In this document: positions 7,413 to 16,997 of the stretch, one piece after another
Layout: the number at the start of each line of letters is the position of its first letter
How positions within the stretch are numbered: the stretch's first letter is position 1
From: SZUA-592 sp041556555
GTDB taxonomy: Bacteria; Pseudomonadota; Gammaproteobacteria; Eutrophobiales; Eutrophobiaceae
Length of the DNA: 62,639 nt
Direction of reading: 5' to 3'
NCBI GenBank assembly: GCA_041556555.1
Contig: JBFFIE010000008.1
Span: 1-62,639, forward strand
Translations under genes and position numbers: made by a program
The notes under the pieces: generated by a model
The model's database searches: none
Told to the model about the DNA's origin: nothing
What the model saw: only the letters and a program-made list of their open reading frames with translations

Positions 7413-7907
7413 TTAGAAGTCACCAACTTTTCTCAAGAATCTGTAATATATATCTGGCCCATCAGGTCTTTCTCTAAGGTTCATGAGGACATCACCCTTT
7501 TTTATATGAACACCAGCGATTATCCTATCTTGTGAATATTTACGGACCACCCAATATATATCCTGCATAGCCTCCTTATCACTTACTAACATAACACCTG
7601 GATACGGAAACGAATATTCCATGCCAGGAAATATTTTCATCAACTTGATATTTTCATCTAACTTTTCACTCAAATCACGATTACTACACACTGACCAGAG
7701 TTTTCCCTCATCATTAAAACAATACACTTGGTATTCCCAGGGAAAAGACTCGACTTTATTCATCTTTTTCATAACTTGGGGTGAAAAATTAATTCTTTCC
7801 CAGCATCCATTAATCTGCTCGTTTTTAGTTACTAGTTCAAATATATCCTCAGCAGAAGATATTGCGGGCAAAAATGCTAAAATAATAAAAATAAAACGTT
7901 TGAGCAT
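7413..7907 (-). CDS. Secreted protein of unknown function
   Basis: A 164-residue protein I do not recognise. The ATG at 7907 is chosen because it opens a clean signal peptide (MLKRFIFIILAFLPAISSA, cleavage before ED) and has AAGG upstream; the frame extends further but without signal character. The mature part is hydrophilic with a CWERINFSP segment, two more cysteines (VYCFNDE, SVCSNRD) and an aromatic C-terminal half. The three mature cysteines and export suggest a periplasmic protein. It is AT-rich compared with its neighbours and lies just outside the tRNA-Val repeat, so it may be part of the same acquired region. Confidence 0.6.
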   Translation of the reverse strand: MLKRFIFIILAFLPAISSAEDIFELVTKNEQINGCWERINFSPQVMKKMNKVESFPWEYQVYCFNDEGKLWSVCSNRDLSEKLDENIKLMKIFPGMEYSFPYPGVMLVSDKEAMQDIYWVVRKYSQDRIIAGVHIKKGDVLMNLRERPDGPDIYYRFLRKVGDF

Positions 7908-8105
7908 AAATTTTAACCTTTGTATTAAGGGACTCCAGATTCTCGTGTCCCTGATTTGAGCGATTTGTTTAAACAACATAAGTAAAAGTCTAGAGGCATA
8001 TTTTCATATTAAGAGTTACAGATAACATACAAATTACTTACAAATTATATTTTATGATCTCTTAAGTAATTGCTTTATTGCTATAAACACTATTTTTCTC
8101 TGAAT
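7908..8105. other. AT-rich intergenic stretch
   Basis: Very AT-rich with no coding frame. It holds the probable promoter of the unknown secreted gene. I see nothing else that can be supported. Confidence 0.4.
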
Positions 8106-8140
8106 AAAAATAAAACCCGCTTTGATATTATCGCAGCGGG
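8106..8140 (-). terminator. Rho-independent terminator of the AEC transporter gene
   Basis: On the minus strand, stem CCCGCT/AGCGGG (8116-8121 with 8135-8140) is followed by an uninterrupted T-rich run. It lies 70 bp past the stop of the AEC transporter. Confidence 0.75.
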
Positions 8141-8209
8141 CTTCGGATTACGTCCTTGTTATCTTGTCACAAAAGGATGATGCTCCCTTATTAGTATTGA
8201 ATATTTACC

Positions 8210-9106
8210 TCAGCCAAAACGTGGCAGGACATAGGCCAGCGCGATTGGAATGGAAATAATGCTGAAGGCGTTGCCGTAGAGAACCATGGAAGCAACCTTT
8301 GAAGGCTCCTGTTTAAAGTGCTCGGCAAAAATAAAATTCATCACGGCCGGTGGCAGTACCCCGAATAAAAACAACACGCCCTGTTCCAGACGGGTTAAAT
8401 CCAGCATCGGCGTAATAATAAAAACCAGGACCACGCCAATGACCGGGGCAAGTACTGCCGCCAACATGCCGATGCGCCATTCGGACAGTTCGGTATCCAG
8501 TAATCTCACACCCAATGAGAACATCAAGAGAGGCACTGCAATGTTACCCAGCATGCTGACCGGCTGCAGGATCAGCTCCGGTACGGTGACATTTAATAAT
8601 AGGAGTGTGAGGGCCAGCAGCGTCGCCAGGATCATGGGACTCATGAAGACCTTTAAAAGATTGGTTTGACGACTGAAGATGTAACTGCCCAGGGTGATGT
8701 GCAGGAAATTGCAGGTGATGAACACCACCACGGCCTCGCCCAGTGCTGCCTCGCCAAAGGTCAGCACGATCAAGGGCAGTCCCAGGTTACCGGCGTTGGA
8801 AAACATCAGTGGTGGGCAGAGGCTGCGGGGATCAATGTGCAGGCTGCGGGCAATGCCCCAGGCAATGATCCCTGACAATAATATAATGAGTGCGCAACCA
8901 AGGGCGAGCGGACCAAAGAGGCCCGTGACCCCGGTCCGTTCGATCAAGACCGTGAACAACAGTGCCGGTATGAACACGTGCATGTTGAGCTGGTTGGGCA
9001 GGGTCATGTCCGGCCTGAATCGACGGGCGTACAGGAGGCCTGCTAAAATGACAACAAAAATCGGGAAGGTGATTTCAAAGATGCGGACGGCGATCATGCC
9101 GGGCAT
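8210..9106 (-). CDS. AEC-family transporter
   Basis: About 298 residues with roughly ten hydrophobic segments, in the auxin efflux carrier (AEC) family of secondary carriers. Family features include the motif near FSNAGNLGLPL with its Asn-Gly pair and an Asn-rich late helix (VLPPAVMNFIFAEHF). Bacterial members move small organic acids or other anions across the inner membrane; the substrate here is unknown. The start is uncertain: ATG at 9106 or 9097, or a TTG at 9133. It is divergent from dsbB by about 50 bp and followed by a good terminator, so it is probably monocistronic. Confidence 0.85.
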   Translation of the reverse strand: MPGMIAVRIFEITFPIFVVILAGLLYARRFRPDMTLPNQLNMHVFIPALLFTVLIERTGVTGLFGPLALGCALIILLSGIIAWGIARSLHIDPRSLCPPLMFSNAGNLGLPLIVLTFGEAALGEAVVVFITCNFLHITLGSYIFSRQTNLLKVFMSPMILATLLALTLLLLNVTVPELILQPVSMLGNIAVPLLMFSLGVRLLDTELSEWRIGMLAAVLAPVIGVVLVFIITPMLDLTRLEQGVLFLFGVLPPAVMNFIFAEHFKQEPSKVASMVLYGNAFSIISIPIALAYVLPRFG

Positions 9107-9154
9107 TTTCCCCGGCCCGAATGAATAATTCAATTACCGGATCATGACTGACCA

Positions 9155-9658
9155 ATGGACCTGATATTTAAAAACTCGCGAACGCTTTTTCTTTGTGTTT
9201 TTATTCTCTGCATTCTGTTATTGGGGTATGGTCTTTACCTGGAACACGTTGAAGGCCTGGAGCCTTGCCCGTTATGTGTGTTTCAACGCATTGCCTTTAT
9301 CGCCCTTGCCTTGCTCGCTTTTGTAGCTGCCATTCATAATCCGCAGAAGCTCTGGCACACCATTTACAGCGTCTTGATGGCAATTGCTGCACTAATTGGC
9401 GGCGCAATTGCCGGCCGCCAGGTCTGGCTGCAACACCTGCCACCTGAAAAGGTACCAGAATGCGGACCGGGACTGGATTATATGCTGGAGGCCTTCCCCC
9501 TGGGCCAGGCCTTGAAGATGATCCTGAGTGGTTCCGGCGAATGCGCCGAGGTGCAGTGGAGTTTCCTCGGTTTCAGTATTGCCGAGTGGAGCCTGATCTG
9601 GTTTATCCTGTTTTTTATCGCTTCGCTTTTTGCAATTATTTATTTTCGAAAAGAATAA
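9155..9658 (+). CDS. dsbB: Disulfide bond formation protein B
   Basis: A 167-residue inner-membrane protein with four predicted membrane segments. It holds the DsbB quartet of cysteines: Cys38 and Cys41 in CPLC, directly followed by a Phe-Gln-Arg segment near the quinone site, and Cys103 and Cys130 in the second periplasmic loop. DsbB reoxidises DsbA and passes electrons to quinone. The ATG at 9155 gives the normal length. It is divergent from the AEC gene and convergent with maeB, whose stop lies 3 bp away, leaving no room for a separate terminator between them. Confidence 0.95.
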   Translation: MDLIFKNSRTLFLCVFILCILLLGYGLYLEHVEGLEPCPLCVFQRIAFIALALLAFVAAIHNPQKLWHTIYSVLMAIAALIGGAIAGRQVWLQHLPPEKVPECGPGLDYMLEAFPLGQALKMILSGSGECAEVQWSFLGFSIAEWSLIWFILFFIASLFAIIYFRKE

Positions 9659-9661
9659 TAA

Positions 9662-11896
9662 TCAGGCCGTTTCCCTGGTCTTTTTTTCAAGGTCTTGTTC
9701 CTTTTTAGCATCATCCAGGTTCTGGGCATCCACGACGGCAATGGTGCTGGTGTTGATCATACGACGTACCGTGGCCGAAGGTGTCATAATGTGTGCCGGC
9801 TGTTTCAGACCCAATAGCACCGGGCCAATTGTGATCGCATCGCCAAGTACCTTGATCAGGTCATAGGCAATCTTTGCCGCCTCTATATTTGGCATGATCA
9901 GCAGATTGGCGCTTCCCTTCAGGACGCTGTTCGGCAGGAGTTTCTGACGAAGTTCTTCAGTTAACGCGGCATCTGCCCGCATCTTGCCGTCGACCATGAG
10001 TTCGGGATCGTGTTGACGGATCCATTCCAGGGCCACCTGTATTTTTTCTCCCTCTTTGGTCTCGCTATCAATATTACTCGATGCACCGAGTAATACCGCG
10101 TTGGGAGTGATGCCAAATCGTCTGACGCCTTCTGCGGCAAGCAAGGTAATCTCTGCGATTTCCCTGGCGGTCGGATTCGCGGTCACTGCGGTATCTGCAA
10201 TGAAGAAGACACCTTTTTTCATTAATAATATGTTGAGTGCCGCGGGTTGGCTTACGTCCTCTCTTACGCCGAGCACATCGATTAACTGCACAAGATGGGC
10301 ATGGTATCGACCCCTGATACCGCATATCAGACCATCAGCATCGCCCTTCTTGATCATGGTGGCTCCAATACGCGTATTGTTGGGATCTTTCTGATCGGAC
10401 ACATCGACGATCTGAACATCCTTATCCGGGCGCATGCGCAGACCAAGCTCCTGGATTTTTTCAATTACATTCTCCCTGCGACCAATCACTATGGGTACAG
10501 CCATACCTTCATCAATCATTGACTGCGCTGTTTGCAAAACCTTCTGCGATTCCCCTTCCGTATAGACGATGCGCTTGGGATCAAGCTTGGCACGCTCAAA
10601 CAACGGTTTCATGATCAGCACAGACTCGAAGACGTAACGCGTCAATTGATCACGGTAGGCCGACATATCTTTTATGGGACGGGTTGCGACGCCGCTGTCC
10701 ATGGCTGCCTGAGCAACCGCAGGCGCCAGTTTTAATATCAAACGCGGATCGAACGGTTTGGGTATGAGGTACTCATCACCAAACCTGAGGTTAATTCCTC
10801 CATAGGCTGCCACGACCGAGTCCGGCGCTTCTTCACGGGCCAGCTCCGCCAGTGCCTTGACGCAGGCGATCTGCATCTCCCTGGTAATCTTTGTAGCCCC
10901 GACATCCAGTGCCCCACGAAAAATAAACGGGAAACAAAGTACATTGTTAACCTGGTTTGGATAATCCGAACGTCCGGTGGCAATAATGGCATCGGGGCGA
11001 ACAGCCTTGACCTCCTCGGGCAGGATTTCCGGTATCGGGTTGGACAGGGCCATGACGATCGGTTTCTCGGCCATGGACCGGATCATTTCCTGCTTGACCA
11101 CACCGGGACCGGACAGGCCGAGGAAGATATCGGCACCTTTTATGGCATCTGTCAGGGTCCTGGCTTCCGTATCATTGGCAAACAGTTTCTTGTGGGGTGT
11201 CAATCCACTGCGTTTTCTGTAAATCACACCCTGTCGATCCACGGCAATGATGTTTTCCTTTTTCATGCCCATGTTGACCAGCAGCTTGAGACAGGCGATA
11301 CCGGAAGCACCGGCACCGATACTTACCAGTTTCACGTCTTCAATCTTTTTGTTGACCAGTGTCAGTGCATTCATTACGGCCGCGGCCACGATGATCGCGG
11401 TGCCGTGTTGGTCATCATGGAAGATGGGAATATTTAGACGGTTACGCAGTATGCCCTCAATCTGGAAACATTCCGGTGACTTGATGTCTTCCAGGTTAAT
11501 CCCGCCAAAGGTGGGTTCGAGGCTGGCAATGATCTCGATAAGTTTATCCGGATCTTTCTCATTGATCTCGATATCAAAGACATCAATGCCGGCAAACTTT
11601 TTAAACAGCACCCCTTTGCCTTCCATGACCGGCTTGGCCGCCAACGGACCGATGTCGCCCAGACCCAGTACAGCGGTACCATTGGAGATAACTGCAACCA
11701 GGTTGGAGCGGGAAGTGACTTCGTCGACTATGGCCGGGTTATCGACAATCTGCCTGCAGGGCTCGGCAACACCCGGACTATAGGCCAGGGCCAAGTCCCT
11801 CTGGTTTGCAAGGGGTTTGGTGGGAACAACCTCTATCTTTCCGGGACGCGGGTGTCGATGGTATTCAAGTGAAGCTTTATCGATATCATGTGCCAT
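9662..11896 (-). CDS. maeB: NADP-dependent malic enzyme, malic plus phosphotransacetylase-like domain
   Basis: A 744-residue two-domain enzyme. The N-terminal 410 residues are a malic enzyme (malate to pyruvate plus CO2, reducing NADP) with LAYSPGVAEPC, FHDDQHGTA and the nucleotide-binding GAGASG. The C-terminal 320 residues resemble phosphotransacetylase (about 430-744), a fusion typical of MaeB; in known members this part has lost catalysis and senses acetyl-CoA. Length fits the family (about 750). It supplies NADPH and pyruvate. The ATG at 11896 is the natural start, 45 bp from the ffh stop. Confidence 0.95.
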   Translation of the reverse strand: MAHDIDKASLEYHRHPRPGKIEVVPTKPLANQRDLALAYSPGVAEPCRQIVDNPAIVDEVTSRSNLVAVISNGTAVLGLGDIGPLAAKPVMEGKGVLFKKFAGIDVFDIEINEKDPDKLIEIIASLEPTFGGINLEDIKSPECFQIEGILRNRLNIPIFHDDQHGTAIIVAAAVMNALTLVNKKIEDVKLVSIGAGASGIACLKLLVNMGMKKENIIAVDRQGVIYRKRSGLTPHKKLFANDTEARTLTDAIKGADIFLGLSGPGVVKQEMIRSMAEKPIVMALSNPIPEILPEEVKAVRPDAIIATGRSDYPNQVNNVLCFPFIFRGALDVGATKITREMQIACVKALAELAREEAPDSVVAAYGGINLRFGDEYLIPKPFDPRLILKLAPAVAQAAMDSGVATRPIKDMSAYRDQLTRYVFESVLIMKPLFERAKLDPKRIVYTEGESQKVLQTAQSMIDEGMAVPIVIGRRENVIEKIQELGLRMRPDKDVQIVDVSDQKDPNNTRIGATMIKKGDADGLICGIRGRYHAHLVQLIDVLGVREDVSQPAALNILLMKKGVFFIADTAVTANPTAREIAEITLLAAEGVRRFGITPNAVLLGASSNIDSETKEGEKIQVALEWIRQHDPELMVDGKMRADAALTEELRQKLLPNSVLKGSANLLIMPNIEAAKIAYDLIKVLGDAITIGPVLLGLKQPAHIMTPSATVRRMINTSTIAVVDAQNLDDAKKEQDLEKKTRETA

Positions 11897-11941
11897 TAGT
11901 ATAATTATAGTTACTGGTTAACAAGCAGCAAATGGCAGATG

Positions 11942-13306
11942 TTAAAAAGGCAAGCCGCCAGGCGGCATCTTGCCACCCATTCCCCGCAACATCTTTGCCA
12001 TACCTCCTTTCTTTGTCATTCGCTTCATCATCTTTTGCATCTGGTTGAATTGTTTTAACAGGCGATTGACATCCTGAATCTGTGTCCCGGAACCGGAGGC
12101 AATCCGTCTTTTACGCGAGCCATTGATTACATCCGGTTTACGACGTTCCATAGCAGTCATTGAATTGATGATCGCTTCCAGCTTGGTGAACTCCCGGTTG
12201 CCTTTTTCTGCATCGATATTTTGCGGCATGGATGACATTCCCGGTAATTTATCGAGCATACTGCCAAGGCCACCCATTTTTCGCATTTGTTGTAATTGCT
12301 CTTTGAAATCTTCCAGCGTAAAGCCCTTGCCTTTTTTCAGTTTCCTGGCAAGTTTTTCAGCCTTGTCCTTGTCTGCCTTTTCCTCAACCTCTTCGATGAG
12401 ACTGAGCACATCGCCCATGCCCAGGATACGGGATGCAATTCGTTCCGGATGAAATGGTGTCAGGGCATCTATCTTCTCACCAGTGCCCATAAACTTTACC
12501 GGCTTGCCGGTGACATGCCTGACCGATAATACCGCACCACCACGTGCATCTCCATCGGTCTTGGTAATGATGGTGCCGGTTAATGGCAATGTTTCATTGA
12601 ATGCCCTAGCTGCATTAACCGCATCCTGACCCATCATGCTGTCGATCACAAACAGGGTTTCTACCGGATTGATTGCGGCATGCACCCGGCTTATCTCCTG
12701 CATCATTTTATCATCGATATGCAAACGTCCGGCGCTGTCCACCAGCAAGACATCCATGAACTGTTTGCTGGCCTGATCGACAGCGGCTTTTGCAATGGCA
12801 GTGGGTTCCTGATCAGTACTGCTTTCAATGAATTCAACCTGTACTTCATGGGCCAGTGTTTTTAACTGTTCAATGGCTGCCGGCCGGTAAACGTCACAAC
12901 TGACCACAGCAACCTTTTTATCCATTTTTTGCTTGAGATGTCTTGCCAGTTTGGCAATGGTAGTAGTTTTACCTGCACCCTGTAGACCGGCAACCAGGAT
13001 CACTGCGGGCGGTTGTACGTTCAGGTTTAATGCACTGCTGGTTTCACCCATCAGCGCAATCAATTCCTGGTTGACGATCTTGATTACCGCCTGTCCGGGC
13101 GTCAGGCTGGTGGCAACGTCTTTACCCAGTGCCCTGGATTTCACCTGCTCGATGAAATCCTTCACCACTGGTAAGGCCACATCGGCTTCAAGCAAGGCCA
13201 TTCGGACTTCGCGCAATGAGCTTGAAATATTCTCCTCAGTCAGTCGGCCCTGACCCTTGAGATCTTTTAATACGCGTTGTAATCGCTCTGATACGGCATC
13301 AAACAT
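11942..13306 (-). CDS. ffh: Signal recognition particle protein Ffh
   Basis: A 454-residue GTPase that binds 4.5S RNA and signal sequences and delivers ribosomes to FtsY at the membrane. N and G domains span about 1-295 with the G1 loop GLQGAGKTT at 107-115 and DSAGR for G3. The Met-rich M domain (about 330-454) has the SGSGTQ RNA-binding motif and ends in a Gly/Met-rich tail. Its RNA partner is encoded in this window at 42758-42873. It is divergent from ypjD, an arrangement common in gammaproteobacteria. Confidence 0.97.
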   Translation of the reverse strand: MFDAVSERLQRVLKDLKGQGRLTEENISSSLREVRMALLEADVALPVVKDFIEQVKSRALGKDVATSLTPGQAVIKIVNQELIALMGETSSALNLNVQPPAVILVAGLQGAGKTTTIAKLARHLKQKMDKKVAVVSCDVYRPAAIEQLKTLAHEVQVEFIESSTDQEPTAIAKAAVDQASKQFMDVLLVDSAGRLHIDDKMMQEISRVHAAINPVETLFVIDSMMGQDAVNAARAFNETLPLTGTIITKTDGDARGGAVLSVRHVTGKPVKFMGTGEKIDALTPFHPERIASRILGMGDVLSLIEEVEEKADKDKAEKLARKLKKGKGFTLEDFKEQLQQMRKMGGLGSMLDKLPGMSSMPQNIDAEKGNREFTKLEAIINSMTAMERRKPDVINGSRKRRIASGSGTQIQDVNRLLKQFNQMQKMMKRMTKKGGMAKMLRGMGGKMPPGGLPF

Positions 13307-13445
13307 TTTGCTTTACAAGACCCACATTATATTTCCGGTTAATGACCATTGTATTTTGACCTGTGCTGAATTCAGCAGCACAATTGCCTTCAACGAATGC
13401 TACATTTGTGTAATGATTGGATTTCGGTAAAAACCTTATGCCTCT

Positions 13446-14255
13446 ATGAACACCGCCATCGCCATCATATCCATAGCGCTTTACCTTATAGCTACCTGGA
13501 TTCTGGCCATAGGTATCTTCAAGGCGGACAAGGATGAAACAGAAAAATACAGGAAGCGGTTTTACGTTTCAGGTGTCTCTGCATTAGTGCTGCATGCCAT
13601 CATATTATATCAAAATATCGATATAGCAGGCGGTCTTAATCTCGGTTTTTATGAAAGTTTATCCTTGATGGCATGGTGCATCTCCATGCTGTTATTGCTC
13701 TTTTCCATCAGGAAACCACTGGCAGAGCTTGCTCTGATCATTTTTCCACTGACTGCATTTGCCCTGGTGCTTGAACTGGTGTTTCAAAGTCAGCGCCTGC
13801 TTCCTGAATCAGCTCCCCTGGGACTTCGCATACACGTGCTGTTATCGGTGGCGGCATACAGTTTTTTATCCATTGGTGCCATCCAGGCCATCATCCTGGC
13901 CTTCCAGGAAAGACAAATCAGCCGGAAAAAACCGGTCAAGATAATGCAACTTCCACCCATGCAACTCATGGAAGACCTGCTGATTCAGATCATCACGATC
14001 GGGTTTTTCATACTCAGCCTGAGCCTGGTAACCGGCCTGGGCTTTCTGGAAAACATCTTCGCCCAACACCTGATTCATAAAACCGTGCTCTCGATCCTGG
14101 CATGGATCGTTTTCGGCCTGGTCCTCTGGGGGCATTGGTTCCGGGGCTGGCGTGGGCGGGTCGCGGTGGCCTGGGTGCTGGCTGGCTATGTGTCCCTGGT
14201 ATTGGCCTATTTTGGTTCCAAGTTTGTTCTGGAACTGGTCCTGAACCGGGTGTGA
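13446..14255 (+). CDS. ypjD: YpjD/CcsA-type cytochrome c assembly family membrane protein
   Basis: A 269-residue protein with about eight hydrophobic segments. It belongs to the CcsA/CcmC-like cytochrome c assembly family, YpjD branch, which is usually found beside ffh as here. The motif LGFYESLSLMAWCISMLLL and the late loop WGHWFRGWRGRVAVAWVLAGYV are in the family style, although the full tryptophan-rich heme-handling loop of CcmC is weaker. The role of YpjD is not firmly known. The CorC/YfjD-type gene follows 111 bp later on the same strand, the usual order. Confidence 0.85.
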   Translation: MNTAIAIISIALYLIATWILAIGIFKADKDETEKYRKRFYVSGVSALVLHAIILYQNIDIAGGLNLGFYESLSLMAWCISMLLLLFSIRKPLAELALIIFPLTAFALVLELVFQSQRLLPESAPLGLRIHVLLSVAAYSFLSIGAIQAIILAFQERQISRKKPVKIMQLPPMQLMEDLLIQIITIGFFILSLSLVTGLGFLENIFAQHLIHKTVLSILAWIVFGLVLWGHWFRGWRGRVAVAWVLAGYVSLVLAYFGSKFVLELVLNRV

Positions 14256-14366
14256 AATTCCTGCTGCCACTGCCATTTTTAAATCAAAAATCACGATTTC
14301 TCCTTGACAGCACCCCGTCCCTATCATTGAAAATATTTACTTCATTCTGACCCGGGCTAGATTTTT

Positions 14367-15626
14367 TTGGACGACATTCCCTTATCTGTACTGTTTGCAT
14401 CATTGGCAGTACTGATACTTGTATCCGGATTTTTCTCCAGTTCGGAAACAGGCATGATGGCCTTGAACCGCTATCGTCTTCGCCACCTGGTAAAAGACGG
14501 TCACCGGGGCGCAAGGCTGGCCAGTGCCTTGCTGGACCGCCCGGACCGCCTGATCGGTCTGATCCTACTTGGCAATAATCTGGTCAATATCCTGGCCGCA
14601 TCCATTGCTACCATCATCGCTGTCCGGGTTGCAGGTGAAATAGGGATTGCGCTGGCACCATTGATCCTGACACCGGTGATATTGATCTTTGCGGAAACGG
14701 CGCCCAAGACCTATGCGGCCATTCGCCCGGAAAAGATTGCCTTTCCCGCAGCCTATTTGCTGACTCCGCTGCTCAAGATCAGTTACCCCGTGGTATTTAT
14801 CATCAACCAGATCAGCAATGCCATTATTGCTGTGTTCGGTATCGATCCGAAAGAAAAAGACAATTCTCCCATGACCCGGGAGGAACTCCGGACGGTCGTA
14901 CATGAGGCCGGGGCAATGATCCCGCGGCGTCACCAACGCATGTTGCTGAGCATTCTTGACCTGGAAAAGGAAACAGTCGATGACATCATGGTACCGCGTA
15001 ACGAACTGGCCGGCATCGACCTGAATGACCCGGCCGACGAGATCATCGAGCAACTCACCCGCAGCCAACATACCCGGTTGATCGTCTACCGCAATGACGT
15101 CGACAATATTATCGGTATGCTGCATGCCCGCCATATCCTGCGATTGCTAAGGGATAAAACCGATGTGCTGTCAGAAGACCTGGAGTCCATATGTACCGAG
15201 CCCTACTATGTCCCTGAAGGGACACCCCTGCACATCCAGTTACTGAACTTCCAGCGCCAGAAGAAACGCGCCGGCCTGGTGGTGGATGAATATGGCGTGA
15301 TCCAGGGGCTGGTCACGCTCGAAGACATCCTGGAGGAAATCGTGGGTGAATTCACCACAGACCTGCAAACCTTCAACCAGGACATCCATCCCCAGGAAGA
15401 TGGCTCCTTCATTATTGATGGCTCGGCCACGCTGCGTGACATCAACCGGCAGCTGCACTGGCATCTGCCCGCCGACGGCCCGAAGACCCTGAACGGCCTA
15501 ATCCTGGAACACCTCGAGAACATCCCCGAGAGCGGGACCAGCCTGAAGATCAAGAATTACGCCATCGAGATCCGCCAGATGGCGGACAACGCCGTGAAAA
15601 TGGCACGGGTTGACGTCCTCAAATAA
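14367..15626 (+). CDS. CNNM/HlyC-CorC family membrane protein with CBS domains (YfjD/CorB-like)
   Basis: A 419-residue protein: an N-terminal DUF21/CNNM membrane domain (about 1-180, with FFSSSETGMMALNR and GNNLVNILAA), a tandem CBS domain (about 205-325), and a C-terminal CorC/HlyC domain (about 340-415). The family is linked to magnesium and cobalt homeostasis. The start is a TTG: an in-frame TAG lies 6 bp before it, so only ATT or TTG are available, and TTG gives the family-typical opening. It is convergent with radA with 3 bp between stops. The ion transported is inferred from family only. Confidence 0.9.
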   Translation: MDDIPLSVLFASLAVLILVSGFFSSSETGMMALNRYRLRHLVKDGHRGARLASALLDRPDRLIGLILLGNNLVNILAASIATIIAVRVAGEIGIALAPLILTPVILIFAETAPKTYAAIRPEKIAFPAAYLLTPLLKISYPVVFIINQISNAIIAVFGIDPKEKDNSPMTREELRTVVHEAGAMIPRRHQRMLLSILDLEKETVDDIMVPRNELAGIDLNDPADEIIEQLTRSQHTRLIVYRNDVDNIIGMLHARHILRLLRDKTDVLSEDLESICTEPYYVPEGTPLHIQLLNFQRQKKRAGLVVDEYGVIQGLVTLEDILEEIVGEFTTDLQTFNQDIHPQEDGSFIIDGSATLRDINRQLHWHLPADGPKTLNGLILEHLENIPESGTSLKIKNYAIEIRQMADNAVKMARVDVLK

Positions 15627-15629
15627 GCC

Positions 15630-16997
15630 CTAACCTACCCGGTCCAGGGCCTCCTGCAAGGTATTGATGGCCAGGACTTCCATGCCCTTGATTTCACGGC
15701 GAGGTTTATTGGCATGGGGAATGATGGCCTGTTTAAATCCATGTTTAACCGCCTCCTGCAGGCGCTCCGGACCATTTTGCACCGGGCGGATTTCCCCCGC
15801 GAGCCCGACTTCGCCGAAGACAACCAGTTCCCGGGACAAGTAGCGGTTTTTGAGGCTGGAAACCACCGCCATCAACACGGCCAGGTCGGCCGCGGTCTCC
15901 GTGATCTTGACACCCCCCACCACGTTAACGAAGACATCCTGGTTATAGGTGGCGATACCACCATGGCGATGGAGGACCGCGAGCAACATGGCCAGGCGGT
16001 TCTGCTCAAGGCCGACGCTGACCCGGCGCGGGTTACTCTGATGCGATTCATCGACCAGGGCCTGGACTTCCACCAGCAAGGGCCGGGTCCCCTCACGGGT
16101 GACCATGACCACGCTACCGGGGACCTGCTGGTCATGCCGGGACAAAAAGATCGCAGACGGGTTGCTCACCTCACGCAGGCCCTTGTCGGTCATGGCAAAG
16201 ACACCCAGTTCATTGACGGCCCCGTAACGGTTCTTGACCGCCCGAATCACCCGGAAGCGGCTGCTGTCATCACCCTCGAAATAAAGCACGGTATCGACCA
16301 TGTGTTCGAGCACCCGTGGACCGGCCAAGGTGCCTTCCTTGGTCACATGGCCCACCAGTATGACCGTGGTATTGGTTTGCTTGGCAAAGCGCACCAATTG
16401 CGCAGCGGTTTCCCGGACCTGGGCCACGGCCCCGGGTGCGGACTGCAATAATTCGGTATACATCGTCTGGATGGAATCAATGATCAATACACCGGGGTTT
16501 TCCCTGCTGGCCGTGGCCAGGATCCGCTCCAAGTTGTTCTCTGTTAACAAACGGATATTCTCCAGGGACAGCCCCAGCCGGTCGGCCCGCAGGCGGATCT
16601 GGCGGGCGGACTCTTCACCGGAGACATACAGGGTGTTAACGCCATTATCACGGTTGATGGACTCCACGACCTGGATCAGCAGCGTGGACTTGCCAATCCC
16701 GGGGTCGCCACCCAGGAGCAAGACCGACCCGGTCACCAGCCCACCACCGACGGTCCGATCCAGTTCAGCCATGCCAGACGTTACCCGGCAATTGTCATCA
16801 GATGAAACAACATTGAGTGTACAGACCTCGGCGGGTATGGCCTGGTGATCGGTAAAGCGGGCTGAGCGCGATGAGCCGTTCTCGGCAATGATTTCCATGA
16901 GCGTATTCCAGGCCTGGCAATCCGGGCACTGACCCGTCCACTTGGGCGCCGTAGCCCCGCATTCATTACACTGAAACTGGACCCGGGTCTTAGCCAT
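15630..16997 (-). CDS. radA: DNA repair protein RadA
   Basis: A 455-residue RecA-like ATPase that drives branch migration in recombination. It has a C4 zinc finger (Cys10, Cys13, Cys24, Cys27), Walker A GGDPGIGKS at 96-104, the RadA-specific motif near 255-259 and a C-terminal Lon-like domain (about 290-455). The RadA motif reads KNRYG instead of the usual KNRFG, a conservative change. The start overlaps the alr stop by 8 nt, so it is translated from the dnaB-alr-radA transcript. Confidence 0.97.
   Translation of the reverse strand: MAKTRVQFQCNECGATAPKWTGQCPDCQAWNTLMEIIAENGSSRSARFTDHQAIPAEVCTLNVVSSDDNCRVTSGMAELDRTVGGGLVTGSVLLLGGDPGIGKSTLLIQVVESINRDNGVNTLYVSGEESARQIRLRADRLGLSLENIRLLTENNLERILATASRENPGVLIIDSIQTMYTELLQSAPGAVAQVRETAAQLVRFAKQTNTTVILVGHVTKEGTLAGPRVLEHMVDTVLYFEGDDSSRFRVIRAVKNRYGAVNELGVFAMTDKGLREVSNPSAIFLSRHDQQVPGSVVMVTREGTRPLLVEVQALVDESHQSNPRRVSVGLEQNRLAMLLAVLHRHGGIATYNQDVFVNVVGGVKITETAADLAVLMAVVSSLKNRYLSRELVVFGEVGLAGEIRPVQNGPERLQEAVKHGFKQAIIPHANKPRREIKGMEVLAINTLQEALDRVG

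Noticed and set aside
15714..16451. 245-codon frame antisense to radA
   Set aside because: Shadow of the GC-rich radA; composition is His/Gly/Asp-rich as expected for antisense frames.
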